IMG/VR virus record: IMGVR_UViG_3300028569_001805
Span: 1 to 47,909 of that record
Strand: one strand, 5' to 3'
Length of the DNA stretch: 47,909 nucleotides
Source: a virus
The position numbers and the translations under genes are program-made. Below are positions 1 to 8,861 of this stretch, piece after piece. Within the stretch, counting starts at the first letter, position 1; every line of letters starts with the position of its first letter. Below the pieces are notes generated by a model that saw nothing but the letters and a program-made list of their open reading frames with translations, ran no database searches and was not told the origin of the DNA.

Positions 1-37
1 ATAAAACTCGCTTAATTAGGAGAAACGAAAAAAAAAA

Positions 38-439
38 ATGAAAATTAATACATACACGCCATTTGGCATTGGGTTTGATCAACTCTTTCGAGATTTTGAT
101 CATATACATAAAGAAAATACAAATGTTTATCCACCTCATAATGTGGTTAAACTATCCGATGACTCATATGTTATCGAACTTGCTGTTGCCGGTTTTGGTA
201 TAAAAGAACTAAACATTGAGGCGATAGAAAATTCACTGATTATTATTGGTGAACAAGAAGAAAAGGATGAAAGAGAATATTGTCACAAAGGCATTAGCGC
301 TCGTAAATTTACACGGCGCTTTACTTTGGCGGAATATGTCTTTGTGAGAGAAGCTTCTCTTCAAAATGGAATCCTAAGCATAGTGCTTGAAAAGGTTATT
401 CCGGAAGAAAAGAAACCTCGCACTATTAAAATACAATAA
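38..439 (+). CDS. Small heat shock protein (Hsp20/alpha-crystallin family)
   Basis: A 133-aa protein whose residues about 38-125 read as an alpha-crystallin domain: the beta-strand pattern YVIELAVAGF, an ENSLIIIGE strand and a C-terminal LSIVLEKVIPEEKKPRTIKI with the I-x-I-like tail that small Hsps use for oligomer contacts. Known family role: ATP-independent holdase that keeps unfolded proteins soluble in the cytoplasm. T4-like marine phages often carry one. It sits directly upstream of the DNA polymerase but is separated from it by a terminator-promoter element. AGGAG lies about 15 bases before the ATG, one of the few clear Shine-Dalgarno sequences here. Family call is firm; its client in infection is unknown. 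Confidence 0.9.
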   Translation: MKINTYTPFGIGFDQLFRDFDHIHKENTNVYPPHNVVKLSDDSYVIELAVAGFGIKELNIEAIENSLIIIGEQEEKDEREYCHKGISARKFTRRFTLAEYVFVREASLQNGILSIVLEKVIPEEKKPRTIKIQ

Positions 440-461
440 CTTATAGTAAATAAAAATTATC

Positions 462-497
462 AAATCCGCAAAGATTGGTTTACATCTTTGCGGATTT
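462..497 (+). terminator. Rho-independent terminator, hairpin with 14-bp stem
   Basis: AAATCCGCAAAGAT and ATCTTTGCGGATTT form a perfect 14-bp stem around an 8-base loop, followed by a T run. It ends the hsp20 transcript. The loop and descending arm also carry the -35 and spacer of the next promoter. Confidence 0.85.
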
Positions 498-507
498 TTG
501 TTATAAT
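479..507 (+). promoter_or_regulatory. Sigma70-type promoter for DNA polymerase
   Basis: TTTACA (479-484), a 17-base spacer, then TATAAT (502-507). The predicted start (+1 near 514) falls on the polymerase ATG, so the mRNA would be leaderless. The -35 lies in the loop of the hsp20 terminator. Confidence 0.8.
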
Positions 508-513
508 ATTCTT

Positions 514-3069
514 ATGTTGAATGGATTTTATACATGTATTGACCGAAAAATGAACAATCTGCTTTATCGTGGATATAACGATAAAGGACAAAAAGTTTAC
601 AACACTTACAAATTCCGCCCTACGGTTTATCTTGAAAGTAAGGATAAGAATGCCAAATGGAAAAGCTTGGACGGCATTCCTTTGGAACCTATGAGGTTTG
701 AAAGCATGAGTGAATGCCGAGCATTTTCCAAAAGTTATGAAGGTGTTGATTCGTTTAAAATTTATGGAAATGAACGGCATATTCCTTCTTTTATTCAAGC
801 TGAATTTCCAGACACAATCCAATTTGACAAAAGATTAATTGACATATGCTATTTGGATTTGGAATGCCCTAGTGGTGTTGATGGCGCCGAAGGCGGATTT
901 CCCAAACCGGATGAAGCCAAACACCCAATTGTCACCATAACAATTAAAAGCAGCAGAAGTGATACTTACATTGCTTGGGGTCTTAAAGATTATGATTGCA
1001 ACGCAAGTATTGTTCCGCATCTCAAAAAAGAATATCGGCAATTTGAAACTGAATCAGAAATGCTTGATGACTTTTTAAATTGGTGGAGCGACACATTAAA
1101 CACACCTGATATTATTACCGGTTGGAACACTCTTAACTTTGACATTCCATACTTGGTAAATCGAATTTCCCGCATATTAGGCAACGAGGATGTCAATCGA
1201 CTATCACCGTGGAAGCAAGTGGATCAAAAATCAAAAACTTTCCAAGGGCAAACAAATGTGTATTATGAAATATTTGGAATTCAACAACTTGATTATTTGG
1301 AATTGTTTAAAAAATTCACATTGAATACTTACGGTCAACAAGAAAGTTACAAATTGGATAATATTGCCGAACTTGTTCTTGGTGAAAATAAATTGGATTA
1401 TGGAGACTATAACAATCTTACAAAATTGTATGAACAAGATTTCCAACATTTCTTGGATTATAACATTAAGGACGTTGAACTTGTGGAACGACTTGAGACA
1501 AAACTGGGACTGTTAAATCTTGTATTTACTCTTTCATATTTTGCAGGTGTAAACTACACTGAAACATTAGGCACAGTTGCAATTTGGGATAGTATTATTT
1601 TCCGAAAATTGGCCAAACAACATATTGCGGTTCCACCAAGCACACCAAAAGGTGCTGTTGCATATCCAGGTGGATATGTTAAAAACCCAGCCGTTGGAAT
1701 GCACGAATGGATATTAAGTTTTGACCTTAACAGTCTTTATCCTTCGTTGATTATGCAATACAATATGAGCCCAGAAACATTGGTTCGGCATATGACAGTT
1801 CATGGTTTGGATGTTGATCGTATTCTTCAAGAAAAGAAAAATGTAAGTCCGGAACCTAATTTGGCCACGGCGGCCAACGGTGCGTGTTTCAGACGAGATA
1901 AACAAGGGTTTATGCCACAAATTGTTGAGGAGCTATATTCCAAACGTGTGCTTCTTAAAAAACAGATGATTGACAAAAAGAAAGAATTGGAAACAATTGA
2001 TGAACACAAAAATTCCAAATCATATTTTGCCGTTGCGTCCGCAGTTGATCGTCTTGAAACTGAACAAATGGCAATCAAAATTTTGCTGAACAGTTTGTAT
2101 GGTGCTATTGGTAACCGGTTTTTCCGATATTTTGACATTGCGGTAGCTGAAGGTATTACACTTACAGGTCAGCTTGTGATTAAATGGGCAGAGGAAAGCT
2201 TTAATAACCATTTGTCCAATTTCTTAAAAGATGAAAGCCCTAAGGATCGTGTTATTATGATGGACACCGATTCATGCTATATTTCAGTTAAGGATATTAT
2301 TGATAAGTTTAATCCTAAAAACCCAGTAATGTTTCTTGATGAATTTGCCAAAAAATCAATTGAACCTATGTTGGAAAAATCATTTGCCAAATTTGCCAAA
2401 CTGACAAATGCTTATGACAATAAAATGGTAATGAAACGCGAAAGCATTTCAAACCGTGGAATTGTAATTGCCAAAAAACGCTATATTATGAATGTTCATA
2501 ATAATGAAGGTGTTCAATATGCCGAACCTAAAATTAAAATGATGGGCGTTGAGGCAATTAAAAGTTCCACACCAAAAGTGTGCAGACAAGCATTCAAGGA
2601 AATATTCAAGGTAATTATGAACGAGGATGAATCGCGCATGCAGCAATCACTATCTTTGTTTAAAACATATTTTTCCAAACTTCCAGCTGAAACAATTGCA
2701 TCACCAAGAGGTGTCAGCAATATTAAAAAATGGAAAGATCGTCAAACAATCTATATTAAAGGAACTCCTATGAATTCCAGAGCTGCTCTTATGCACAATC
2801 ATCTTTGTGTGACAAAAGGTTTGCAACAACAATATCAACTTATTCAAGGTGGTGATAAAATCAAATACATACATTTGAAAAAACCAAATCCAACAAATGA
2901 AAATGTCATAGGGTTTATTGATAAACTTCCAGTTGAATTTGGTTTGAATGATTTTATTGATTATGATCTTCAATTTAAAAAAACTTTTGTTGAACCGTTA
3001 CAACTTATCCTAAACGCTATTGGTTGGAAACCTGAACCGGTTTCAAGTCTCGAGGATTTCTTTTGCTAA
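514..3069 (+). CDS. 43: Family-B replicative DNA polymerase (T4 gp43-like)
   Basis: An 851-aa DNA polymerase with 3'-5' exonuclease. Seen in order: ExoI DLE near residue 114 (YLDLECPS), ExoII TGWNTLNFDIPYL, ExoIII YNIKDVELV, polymerase motif A SFDLNSLYPS near 404, motif B KILLNSLYGAIGN, and motif C MDTDS near 584. Length is close to T4 gp43 (about 900 aa). An upstream in-frame extension to 475 is open, but ATG 514 is chosen because it gives an N-terminus like that of gp43 (FYTCIDRK...YRGY) and matches the promoter start. It copies the phage genome with the helicase, UvsX and ligase encoded downstream. The stop is 3 bases before the next ATG, suggesting co-transcription. Confidence 0.96.
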   Translation: MLNGFYTCIDRKMNNLLYRGYNDKGQKVYNTYKFRPTVYLESKDKNAKWKSLDGIPLEPMRFESMSECRAFSKSYEGVDSFKIYGNERHIPSFIQAEFPDTIQFDKRLIDICYLDLECPSGVDGAEGGFPKPDEAKHPIVTITIKSSRSDTYIAWGLKDYDCNASIVPHLKKEYRQFETESEMLDDFLNWWSDTLNTPDIITGWNTLNFDIPYLVNRISRILGNEDVNRLSPWKQVDQKSKTFQGQTNVYYEIFGIQQLDYLELFKKFTLNTYGQQESYKLDNIAELVLGENKLDYGDYNNLTKLYEQDFQHFLDYNIKDVELVERLETKLGLLNLVFTLSYFAGVNYTETLGTVAIWDSIIFRKLAKQHIAVPPSTPKGAVAYPGGYVKNPAVGMHEWILSFDLNSLYPSLIMQYNMSPETLVRHMTVHGLDVDRILQEKKNVSPEPNLATAANGACFRRDKQGFMPQIVEELYSKRVLLKKQMIDKKKELETIDEHKNSKSYFAVASAVDRLETEQMAIKILLNSLYGAIGNRFFRYFDIAVAEGITLTGQLVIKWAEESFNNHLSNFLKDESPKDRVIMMDTDSCYISVKDIIDKFNPKNPVMFLDEFAKKSIEPMLEKSFAKFAKLTNAYDNKMVMKRESISNRGIVIAKKRYIMNVHNNEGVQYAEPKIKMMGVEAIKSSTPKVCRQAFKEIFKVIMNEDESRMQQSLSLFKTYFSKLPAETIASPRGVSNIKKWKDRQTIYIKGTPMNSRAALMHNHLCVTKGLQQQYQLIQGGDKIKYIHLKKPNPTNENVIGFIDKLPVEFGLNDFIDYDLQFKKTFVEPLQLILNAIGWKPEPVSSLEDFFC

Positions 3070-3072
3070 AAT

Positions 3073-4014
3073 ATGAATTATTCGCTTACAATTTTTACCA
3101 GCATATATGATAACAAAACACATCGTAAGATGTCTTTTAAATCTTGGGATTCTTTTAAAAATTTGCTGTATGAATTAAGCGCACAACCAGGATACAAACC
3201 TAAAAAGCACGAAAAAAAGCACGGCAGTCCTCTTATAACACCTGCATCATTTTCGGAAAACACGACAAGAAAAAATGATAATGTATTGTCTTGGGGCGGT
3301 TGGGTTGCAATGGATGTAGACGAATACTCTGGAAGCTTTCAGCAGGCTGCAGCAGTATTCGATCCTTATGCTCATGTATGTTATTCCTCGGCAAGCAGCA
3401 CAGCGGAAAAAACAAAATTTCGTGTAATACTTCCAATGACACGCCATGTTGAAGCATCAAAAATTCGTCATTTATGGTATGCGTGCAATAAAGAATTTAA
3501 CAGTCTTGGTGATCCTCAAACTAAGGATTTATCTCGAATGTATTATGTTCCTGCTCAATATCCAAACAGCAATAATTTTATCTATAGCGGGTCAAGCGCA
3601 ACATTTCTCGACCCGGATGCTTTAATGTCGCGTCACCCTTATATTGCCAGCATTAAAGCATCTTCATTCTCTGATAAACTTCCCGATGAAATTCGCGAGA
3701 AGATTCTAAAATACAAAAGAGAAGGATTGTGCAATACCAATTTTAAATGGAACAGCTATGCCGATTGCCCGTTTGTTAATAAGAATATGATTAACGAATA
3801 CCGAACAATTCATAATGGAGGGTGGTATGCTAAAATGTACCAAATTATGCTGAATATTGCCAGTAATGCAATGCGGCGAGGTTACCCGATAACATCAAGC
3901 GAAGTTGCGTCTTTATGTAAACAAATTGATCTTGATACCGGCGGTTGGTATAAGAACAGACCTATGGAAGTTGAATCGGCAAGAGCCATAGAACGCGTGG
4001 CAAAAAGCTTATAA
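3073..4014 (+). CDS. Putative primase-like protein
   Basis: A 313-aa protein immediately after the polymerase gene. Residues 76-83 (GWVAMDVD) give a hydrophobic-DxD motif. CYSSASS and a conserved-looking FRVILPM strand follow, with a basic middle and an alpha-helical C-terminus. This resembles the D-h-D active site of archaeo-eukaryotic or RepB/VirE-N-type primases, and a primase would fit between polymerase and ligase. Primase identity is inference; it could be another replication accessory. No zinc finger or DnaG-type toprim motif is visible. Confidence 0.45.
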   Translation: MNYSLTIFTSIYDNKTHRKMSFKSWDSFKNLLYELSAQPGYKPKKHEKKHGSPLITPASFSENTTRKNDNVLSWGGWVAMDVDEYSGSFQQAAAVFDPYAHVCYSSASSTAEKTKFRVILPMTRHVEASKIRHLWYACNKEFNSLGDPQTKDLSRMYYVPAQYPNSNNFIYSGSSATFLDPDALMSRHPYIASIKASSFSDKLPDEIREKILKYKREGLCNTNFKWNSYADCPFVNKNMINEYRTIHNGGWYAKMYQIMLNIASNAMRRGYPITSSEVASLCKQIDLDTGGWYKNRPMEVESARAIERVAKSL

Positions 4015-4017
4015 ATA
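4010..4017 (+). promoter_or_regulatory. T4-type late promoter TATAAATA
   Basis: Exact TATAAATA, overlapping the stop of the primase-like gene, 7 bases before the ATG at 4025. Confidence 0.6.
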
Positions 4018-4024
4018 GGATATT

Positions 4025-4162
4025 ATGGCACGTTCAAAAAAGAAAAATAAAGAATTGGTTGATCAACCGATTCAAAGCAAAATTGTAGTTGAAGCTCCTG
4101 TGAGAAAAACAACTAAGGAAATTCAAGAAGCATTACTGCTAAGCTTAGCAAAACTATCTTAA
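4025..4162 (+). CDS. Small basic hypothetical protein (45 aa)
   Basis: A 45-aa ORF just after an exact late-promoter box. The N-terminus is very basic (ARSKKKNK) and the C-terminus is a short amphipathic helix (EIQEALLLSLAKLS). No family recognised. The promoter position makes it a likely late gene. Confidence 0.5.
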   Translation: MARSKKKNKELVDQPIQSKIVVEAPVRKTTKEIQEALLLSLAKLS

Positions 4163-4195
4163 AAGAGGTTTACTGTAATCTGAAAGCAATAAAGA

Positions 4196-4203
4196 TATAA
4201 ATA
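4196..4203 (+). promoter_or_regulatory. T4-type late promoter TATAAATA (no adjacent ATG)
   Basis: Exact TATAAATA about 65 bases before the small ORF at 4269. An early-type promoter follows 13 bases later, so the gene may be transcribed at both times. Confidence 0.4.
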
Positions 4204-4215
4204 ACAATACTATGG

Positions 4216-4244
4216 ACTACAACTGCTGATTTTTATAGTAGAAT
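4216..4244 (+). promoter_or_regulatory. Early-type promoter with TAGAAT -10
   Basis: ACTACA (4216-4221), 17 bases, TAGAAT (4239-4244), followed by the leader TCCTGTAAGGAAACACCAC. The same leader recurs after the promoters at 43072 and 46281, so this is a duplicated promoter-leader cassette with a diverged -35. Confidence 0.55.
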
Positions 4245-4268
4245 AGTCCTGTAAGGAAACACCACATT

Positions 4269-4421
4269 ATGAAAAAACTAAAAGCTGCTGAATTCGCCCG
4301 CCTCGTTAATGCCTTCTTCATGGACGGCAACACTCCGATCGGTCAGATGCGAGACGGATCCTAGGTTGTCCTCACCTCCGCCCAAGTCAAAGCCGTCAAG
4401 ACTTTGATGGGAGTGCGCTAA
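4269..4421 (+). pseudogene. 50-codon small ORF interrupted by an in-frame amber codon
   Basis: ATG 4269 opens a frame of 31 codons that meets TAG at 4362-4364. The same frame then stays open for 18 more codons (VVLTSAQVKAVKTLMGVR) to TAA 4419-4421. Both halves share unusually GC-rich codons (GCC, CTC, TCC, GTC) for this AT-rich phage, which suggests one gene of different origin that has gained a nonsense codon. It has its own promoter and leader. A suppressor tRNA is not evident in the tRNA array, so decay is the simpler reading; readthrough is possible. Confidence 0.5.
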
Positions 4422-4463
4422 TCCGAGACTTTGTTTCCCCTCCTTTTTCAAAAATTCTATATT

Positions 4464-5834
4464 ATGTACATCGTAAAATACTACCTTGTTGTTCCAGGCG
4501 CCGCCGTCCGAAACGGAACCGCCATGTCTGCTTCGCCCAAGCAAGCATACAGTCAAGCATGTAACAATGCTTATGAAGCTTTTGCTATGATTGGCAATTG
4601 TGAAAGCATCGGAGTTGGAGGTTATAGCATGTGGAAGGACGGCAAGCTTATTCACGACTATTGGACTATTGCGACATTTAATTCTAAAACCCAATTGATT
4701 AATAAAAATATGAAAACACTTCCTACTCTATATTCTCGCACATCAACCGGAGCTGTTCAGCAATGGACAATGGAAATTGATACCGCACTAGGTCTTTATC
4801 GTGCGTCTTATGGGCAAGTGGATGGCAAAATTATTACCACTGAATGGTCAACTGTTGTGGCTACAAATGTCGGTCGAGCAAATGAACGCGATCTTGTTGC
4901 TCAGGCGCAATTTCAGGCACAGGCGATCTGGAAGAAAAAGAAAGATTCTGGATACTTTGAGTCAATACAGGACATTGATAAACCAACTTTCGTCGAGCCA
5001 ATGTTGGCCAAAAAATGGGAAGACCGAAAAAGCAAGGTTGCATTTCCAGTATATTGCCAACCAAAATTGGACGGCATGCGCGCAATTATTACACGTCATG
5101 GCGCAACAAGTCGCAACGGTAAACCATGGGTAACCATTCCGCATATTTTACAAGCATTGGAACCGGTATTTGAGTCGCATCCAGATTTGATTCTTGACGG
5201 TGAATTGTATTGTCATGGACTGCATGATGACTTTAATAAGATCAGTTCACTTATTAAAAAGACCAAACCGACAGCAGAAGATCTTGAAGAAAGTGCAGCC
5301 ACAATCGAATATCATTGGTACGACATTGCAGACAACACATTAAAGTTTCTTGATCGCAACATGAAAATTGGAAGCATTTGCGCTGAATACAATTTTACTC
5401 CAAAGACTCCAGTTGTTCCTGTGGCAACATATGTGGCATGTGACGAAAGTAAGCTTGATGAACTTTACGGCATTCTTCTTGAAGATGCCTATGAAGGTCA
5501 AATGGTTCGCACCAACGAACCTTATGAATTCAAGCGCAGCAACACGTTGCTTAAGCGCAAGGAGTTTACAGATGATGAATATCTTATCGTGGAAATTTGC
5601 GAAGGCAATGGTAATAAAAGCGGAATGGCAGGTTATGCAACGTTGGAACGACCTGACGGTAAGCGATTCAGTTCCAATATTAAAGGGAATCATACATTCT
5701 TAAAAGAACTATTGCATGATGCAGATTCTTATAAAGGCAAATATGCTACATGCAAATACTTTAATCTTACTCCTGATGGAATTCCACGCTTTCCATATGT
5801 TGTTGGATTCCGAAACGGTCAGGGAATTGATTAA
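4464..5834 (+). CDS. ATP-dependent DNA ligase
   Basis: A 456-aa ligase that seals nicks during phage DNA replication. Motif I KLDGMR (Lys 201) carries the AMP. Motif III WYDI, motif IV EGQMVR and motif V LKRKEF follow, then a C-terminal OB-like domain. Residues 83-165 look like a WGR-like module (TSTGAVQQWTMEID). The first 80 residues are an extra domain not recognised from other ligases. ATG 4464 is chosen over TTG 4431, which would add 11 residues of unlikely sequence. T4 ligase gp30 is similar in size. Confidence 0.93.
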   Translation: MYIVKYYLVVPGAAVRNGTAMSASPKQAYSQACNNAYEAFAMIGNCESIGVGGYSMWKDGKLIHDYWTIATFNSKTQLINKNMKTLPTLYSRTSTGAVQQWTMEIDTALGLYRASYGQVDGKIITTEWSTVVATNVGRANERDLVAQAQFQAQAIWKKKKDSGYFESIQDIDKPTFVEPMLAKKWEDRKSKVAFPVYCQPKLDGMRAIITRHGATSRNGKPWVTIPHILQALEPVFESHPDLILDGELYCHGLHDDFNKISSLIKKTKPTAEDLEESAATIEYHWYDIADNTLKFLDRNMKIGSICAEYNFTPKTPVVPVATYVACDESKLDELYGILLEDAYEGQMVRTNEPYEFKRSNTLLKRKEFTDDEYLIVEICEGNGNKSGMAGYATLERPDGKRFSSNIKGNHTFLKELLHDADSYKGKYATCKYFNLTPDGIPRFPYVVGFRNGQGID

Positions 5835-5853
5835 CACTATTTCCTAAAATATG

Positions 5854-5882
5854 TTTACAAAACACTAACAATATGGTACAAT
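5854..5882 (+). promoter_or_regulatory. Sigma70-type promoter
   Basis: TTTACA (5854-5859), 17 bases, TACAAT (5877-5882). The ATG at 5891 is 9 bases after the -10, giving a near-leaderless mRNA. Confidence 0.75.
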
Positions 5883-5890
5883 AAGATATT

Positions 5891-6085
5891 ATGAAAAATA
5901 CACCGCAAATGCTGCAACGGAAAAAACTAATTGCTGAAATTGCAATGCGTCATCGAGCCGAAAATGAACTCATCAAAAGTTTTCAAGTTCAAACAAAAAA
6001 TCAAAAAGAGGATGATCAATACTCGCAAATTGTTGAACAGGAATTTCACGCGTTGCAAAAGCTTTCAATTAATAACTCTTTTTAA
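5891..6085 (+). CDS. Hypothetical protein (64 aa)
   Basis: A 64-aa hydrophilic, probably all-helical protein (KKLIAEIAMRHRAENELI), first gene of a short transcript from its own promoter. No family recognised. Confidence 0.6.
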   Translation: MKNTPQMLQRKKLIAEIAMRHRAENELIKSFQVQTKNQKEDDQYSQIVEQEFHALQKLSINNSF

Positions 6086-6089
6086 ACAT

Positions 6090-6311
6090 ATGGAAACAAA
6101 CACAACACACGCGAAAATTGAGGAATACAAACAATACATCACCTCTTTGTCGAAAATTCAAGATAAACTATTTTCCGATCTTGAAAATTTATTGGAATGC
6201 GATGACGATGTTATGAATGATTATGTTTTTGACTATGTATACAATTCCGATAAATCTTCATTCCAAGAATATTTAAGTGTTTTTGGTAAAGATACCAATA
6301 ATGAACTTTAA
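6090..6311 (+). CDS. Hypothetical acidic protein (73 aa)
   Basis: A 73-aa acidic protein (LLECDDDVMNDYVFDYVYN) starting at ATG 6090, 4 bases after the preceding stop. The fr ame is open upstream to 5931 but overlaps the previous gene. No family recognised. Bases 6312-6476 after it hold no gene that I can support. Confidence 0.6.
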   Translation: METNTTHAKIEEYKQYITSLSKIQDKLFSDLENLLECDDDVMNDYVFDYVYNSDKSSFQEYLSVFGKDTNNEL

Positions 6312-6476
6312 AACGAAAATGAATTTTGAGTAGTCATATGTAATTGGCGCGCCGTTTTTGTTGTATTTTGTTGTCGGCATAAGCTTTGCATGCAAAGGCA
6401 ATTTGGCCTTGGACTCTTGTCTATATGAGTTATGCAACTTCCAATTTAGGACTGATCATCGTTGCTGGCAAATAAT

Positions 6477-6827
6477 ATGGAAAGCTATTATCTTTATGAA
6501 AAGCCCGAGGTTCTTGCTGGCCTCGGTGCGCAAAATATTATTGAAGACCTCGGAGTCGATCCATCATACCAATACGGCAAACACATTATGGTACGTGCAG
6601 ATCTTTCCGCTGATCAATGTAAGGCGCTAATTCCAATAGGAAACTATTGTTATGATTCCAAAGGCTGCTGCCCATTTTTGGATGAGATTCCAAATTTTCC
6701 AAAACAAGACAACGGTTATTGTCACCTTTTAAAAAGAGGTGATTGGCAAGGCACTGGCTTCGGCTTGCTTTGGGATTCGTGTAAGGAGTGTGGAATCAAC
6801 GAATACCAAAGCGATTATGACGAATAG
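6477..6827 (+). CDS. Hypothetical cysteine-rich protein (116 aa)
   Basis: A 116-aa protein with clustered cysteines (NYCYDSKGCCPFLD, GYCHLL, DSCKECG), suggesting metal binding or disulfides. ATG 6477 is preferred to TTG 6462. It overlaps the next gene by 11 bases. No family recognised. Confidence 0.6.
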   Translation: MESYYLYEKPEVLAGLGAQNIIEDLGVDPSYQYGKHIMVRADLSADQCKALIPIGNYCYDSKGCCPFLDEIPNFPKQDNGYCHLLKRGDWQGTGFGLLWDSCKECGINEYQSDYDE

Positions 6828-7239
6828 TAATACAAACAGAATAAAGTTGGGTGAATTGGGAGAGGCTTTATTTTGTTTATTGGAAAAATGTAAAAGATCG
6901 GATGATCCATTTGACAGTGAAAAAGATGCTGTTGATGCAAACGGTAAAACTGTTGAGATAAAAACTCAGGCTCGATACGCATATAAAAATATGTTTACCA
7001 TTAGAGCCAAAATGACAAACATAAACAAATGCCTAAATGTTGATCGTCTAATTTTTATTGAATTTGATAATAGTGATACTATAGGAGTCTTTGAATGTAT
7101 TGATCGCTCAAAATTTGTAAAATATACAACATCAAATGGAACACAAATGTTAGGATGGCCAATCAATGATAATATGGCTCGACTGCACTCTATAAAAGAT
7201 AAAAAACTCGCCGAATTGATGAGATTTTTATCAGTATAA
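6817..7239 (+). CDS. Putative PD-(D/E)XK nuclease-like protein
   Basis: A 140-aa protein. After a GELGEALF helix comes DAVDANGKTVEIKTQ, a D-x(n)-E-x-K arrangement typical of the restriction-endonuclease fold, with further strands (LIFIEFD). The small single-domain size fits a phage nuclease or a degraded restriction-type enzyme. ATG 6817 is taken because it overlaps the previous stop region and removes an unlikely N-terminal extension. Nuclease activity is inference from the motif. Confidence 0.55.
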   Translation: MTNSNTNRIKLGELGEALFCLLEKCKRSDDPFDSEKDAVDANGKTVEIKTQARYAYKNMFTIRAKMTNINKCLNVDRLIFIEFDNSDTIGVFECIDRSKFVKYTTSNGTQMLGWPINDNMARLHSIKDKKLAELMRFLSV

Positions 7240-7245
7240 ATTTTG

Positions 7246-7274
7246 TTTACATTGCCATAAAAATGGTGTATAAT
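7246..7274 (+). promoter_or_regulatory. Sigma70-type promoter upstream of uvsX cluster
   Basis: TTTACA (7246-7251), 17 bases, TATAAT (7269-7274). Reads into the small ORF at 7293, then 7421 and uvsX. Confidence 0.8.
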
Positions 7275-7292
7275 CACATTATCAACCAACAT

Positions 7293-7424
7293 ATGAACAC
7301 ACAAAAAGAAAAACAGTTGCTTGTAGAAGTAACACCGCCTGGAGAAGAAATTGACAATAATATTCTCGACGAAAAGCAAAAACAAAAAACACAACCCGAA
7401 GATCAACCTGAAGAACAACAATGA
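7293..7424 (+). CDS. Small Gln/Glu-rich hypothetical protein (43 aa)
   Basis: A 43-aa ORF 19 bases after the -10 box. The composition is biased to Q, E, K and P (KQKQKTQPEDQPEEQQ), probably disordered. Its stop overlaps the next start (ATGA), which indicates translational coupling. Confidence 0.55.
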   Translation: MNTQKEKQLLVEVTPPGEEIDNNILDEKQKQKTQPEDQPEEQQ

Positions 7425-7759
7425 TTATACAACGACTAAGTGAAATGTTTACCGCAAAAAAAGACGAATATTATTCCGACTTTTTGCAATCTTTTATGTT
7501 TAACTCTCTGCTATCTTTTTACAAAGACGTGATTGCAGGCATTCATAATGTTCCACAGGAATTGGAACACTTTACAAGTGATTGCCATACATATATTACA
7601 CGTGATCGGGAATTACAAATTAATGCTTTAATCGAAGCAGAATTAAATGATTGTAATGATGAAGAAATAATTCAAATGAAAGCCGACTTGAACAAGCAAG
7701 ATGAATACTATTGCAACGGTATTCTTCAAAACAGAAAATACATTTTCAACCAACAATAA
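7421..7759 (+). CDS. Hypothetical protein (112 aa)
   Basis: A 112-aa, mostly helical soluble protein coupled to the gene before it by an ATGA overlap and lying 12 bases ahead of uvsX. No family recognised. Context suggests an early accessory protein. Confidence 0.6.
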   Translation: MIIQRLSEMFTAKKDEYYSDFLQSFMFNSLLSFYKDVIAGIHNVPQELEHFTSDCHTYITRDRELQINALIEAELNDCNDEEIIQMKADLNKQDEYYCNGILQNRKYIFNQQ

Positions 7760-7771
7760 TAATAACAACAC

Positions 7772-8860
7772 ATGTCATCAATACTAGAAAAACTAAAAAA
7801 GAATTGCCGCATTAAAGAAGCGGATGTGCTTTCCGAAAGCGAATTTTATGCGGAAAAGGATATTACCACAACCAGTGTGCCAATGATCAACGTTGCGTTG
7901 AGTGGTAGCATTGACGGAGGTCTTACAAGCGGACTTACCATTTTGGCGGGACCTTCAAAACATTTTAAAACTTCCTTTGCTCTTCTTATGGCAAGCGCAT
8001 ATCTTAAAAAGCATAAGGAGTCTGTTCTTATGTTTTATGATAGTGAGTTTGGAAGTCCACAAAGTTATTTTGAAAGCTTTGGAATTGATACTTCTCGTGT
8101 GTTACATGTTCCTATTAAAAACATTGAAGAACTTAAATTCGACCTTGTAAATCAACTTGAAACAATCGACCGTAAGGATAAAGTTATTATTGTAATTGAC
8201 AGTGTCGGCAACCTTGCGTCTAAAAAGGAACTTGATGATGCTCTTAATGAAAAAAGTGTTGCTGATATGACTCGTGCAAAATCGTTAAAAGGTTTGTTCC
8301 GAATGGTAACACCGTATCTTACACTTAAGAATATTCCACTGCTTGCTATTAACCACACGTACCAGACGCAGGAAATGTTTAGCAAGGCGGTTGTTTCTGG
8401 CGGTACCGGAATCATGTATTCCTGCGACAACTGCTGGATTATTGGTCGTCAGCAAGATAAAGACGGCACTGAAATTCAAGGCTATCACTTTATTATTAAC
8501 ATTGAAAAATCACGCTTTGTAAAAGAAAAAAGCAAAATTCCCATCAGCGTAAGTTGGAAAGGTGGTATTGAAAAATGGAGTGGACTGCTTGACATTGCGC
8601 TTGAAGCGGGTTATGTTGTAAAACCAAAAAACGGTTGGTACATGGCAATAAACCCAGAAACCAAAGCAGAACTTTCCAAGGCTGTGCGCGAAGCAGGAAC
8701 AATGACCAAAGACTTTTGGGAAGGTGTGTTTAAAAATACAAACTTTGCAACACACATTAAAAACAAATATACAATTGGATTGCGCGATATGATTGATTCA
8801 TCCAGTGATGATTTTGATTTTGATCAAACCGTTGAACAAGAAATTGAAAACATTGACTAA
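7772..8860 (+). CDS. uvsX: UvsX-like RecA recombinase
   Basis: A 362-aa RecA-family strand-exchange ATPase. Walker A GPSKHFKTS is at 60-68 and Walker B VIIVIDSVG near 138-146, with downstream ATPase-core strands (LLAINHTY; GGTGIMY). The C-terminus is acidic (SSSDDFDFD), as in T4 UvsX (391 aa), where it binds partner proteins. It forms presynaptic filaments on ssDNA for recombination-dependent replication. It lies two genes ahead of the replicative helicase. Confidence 0.95.
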   Translation: MSSILEKLKKNCRIKEADVLSESEFYAEKDITTTSVPMINVALSGSIDGGLTSGLTILAGPSKHFKTSFALLMASAYLKKHKESVLMFYDSEFGSPQSYFESFGIDTSRVLHVPIKNIEELKFDLVNQLETIDRKDKVIIVIDSVGNLASKKELDDALNEKSVADMTRAKSLKGLFRMVTPYLTLKNIPLLAINHTYQTQEMFSKAVVSGGTGIMYSCDNCWIIGRQQDKDGTEIQGYHFIINIEKSRFVKEKSKIPISVSWKGGIEKWSGLLDIALEAGYVVKPKNGWYMAINPETKAELSKAVREAGTMTKDFWEGVFKNTNFATHIKNKYTIGLRDMIDSSSDDFDFDQTVEQEIENID

Positions 8861-8861
8861 T

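Noticed and set aside
6346-6356. Terminator at GGCGCGCC followed by T run
   Set aside because: The palindrome leaves no loop for a stable hairpin.
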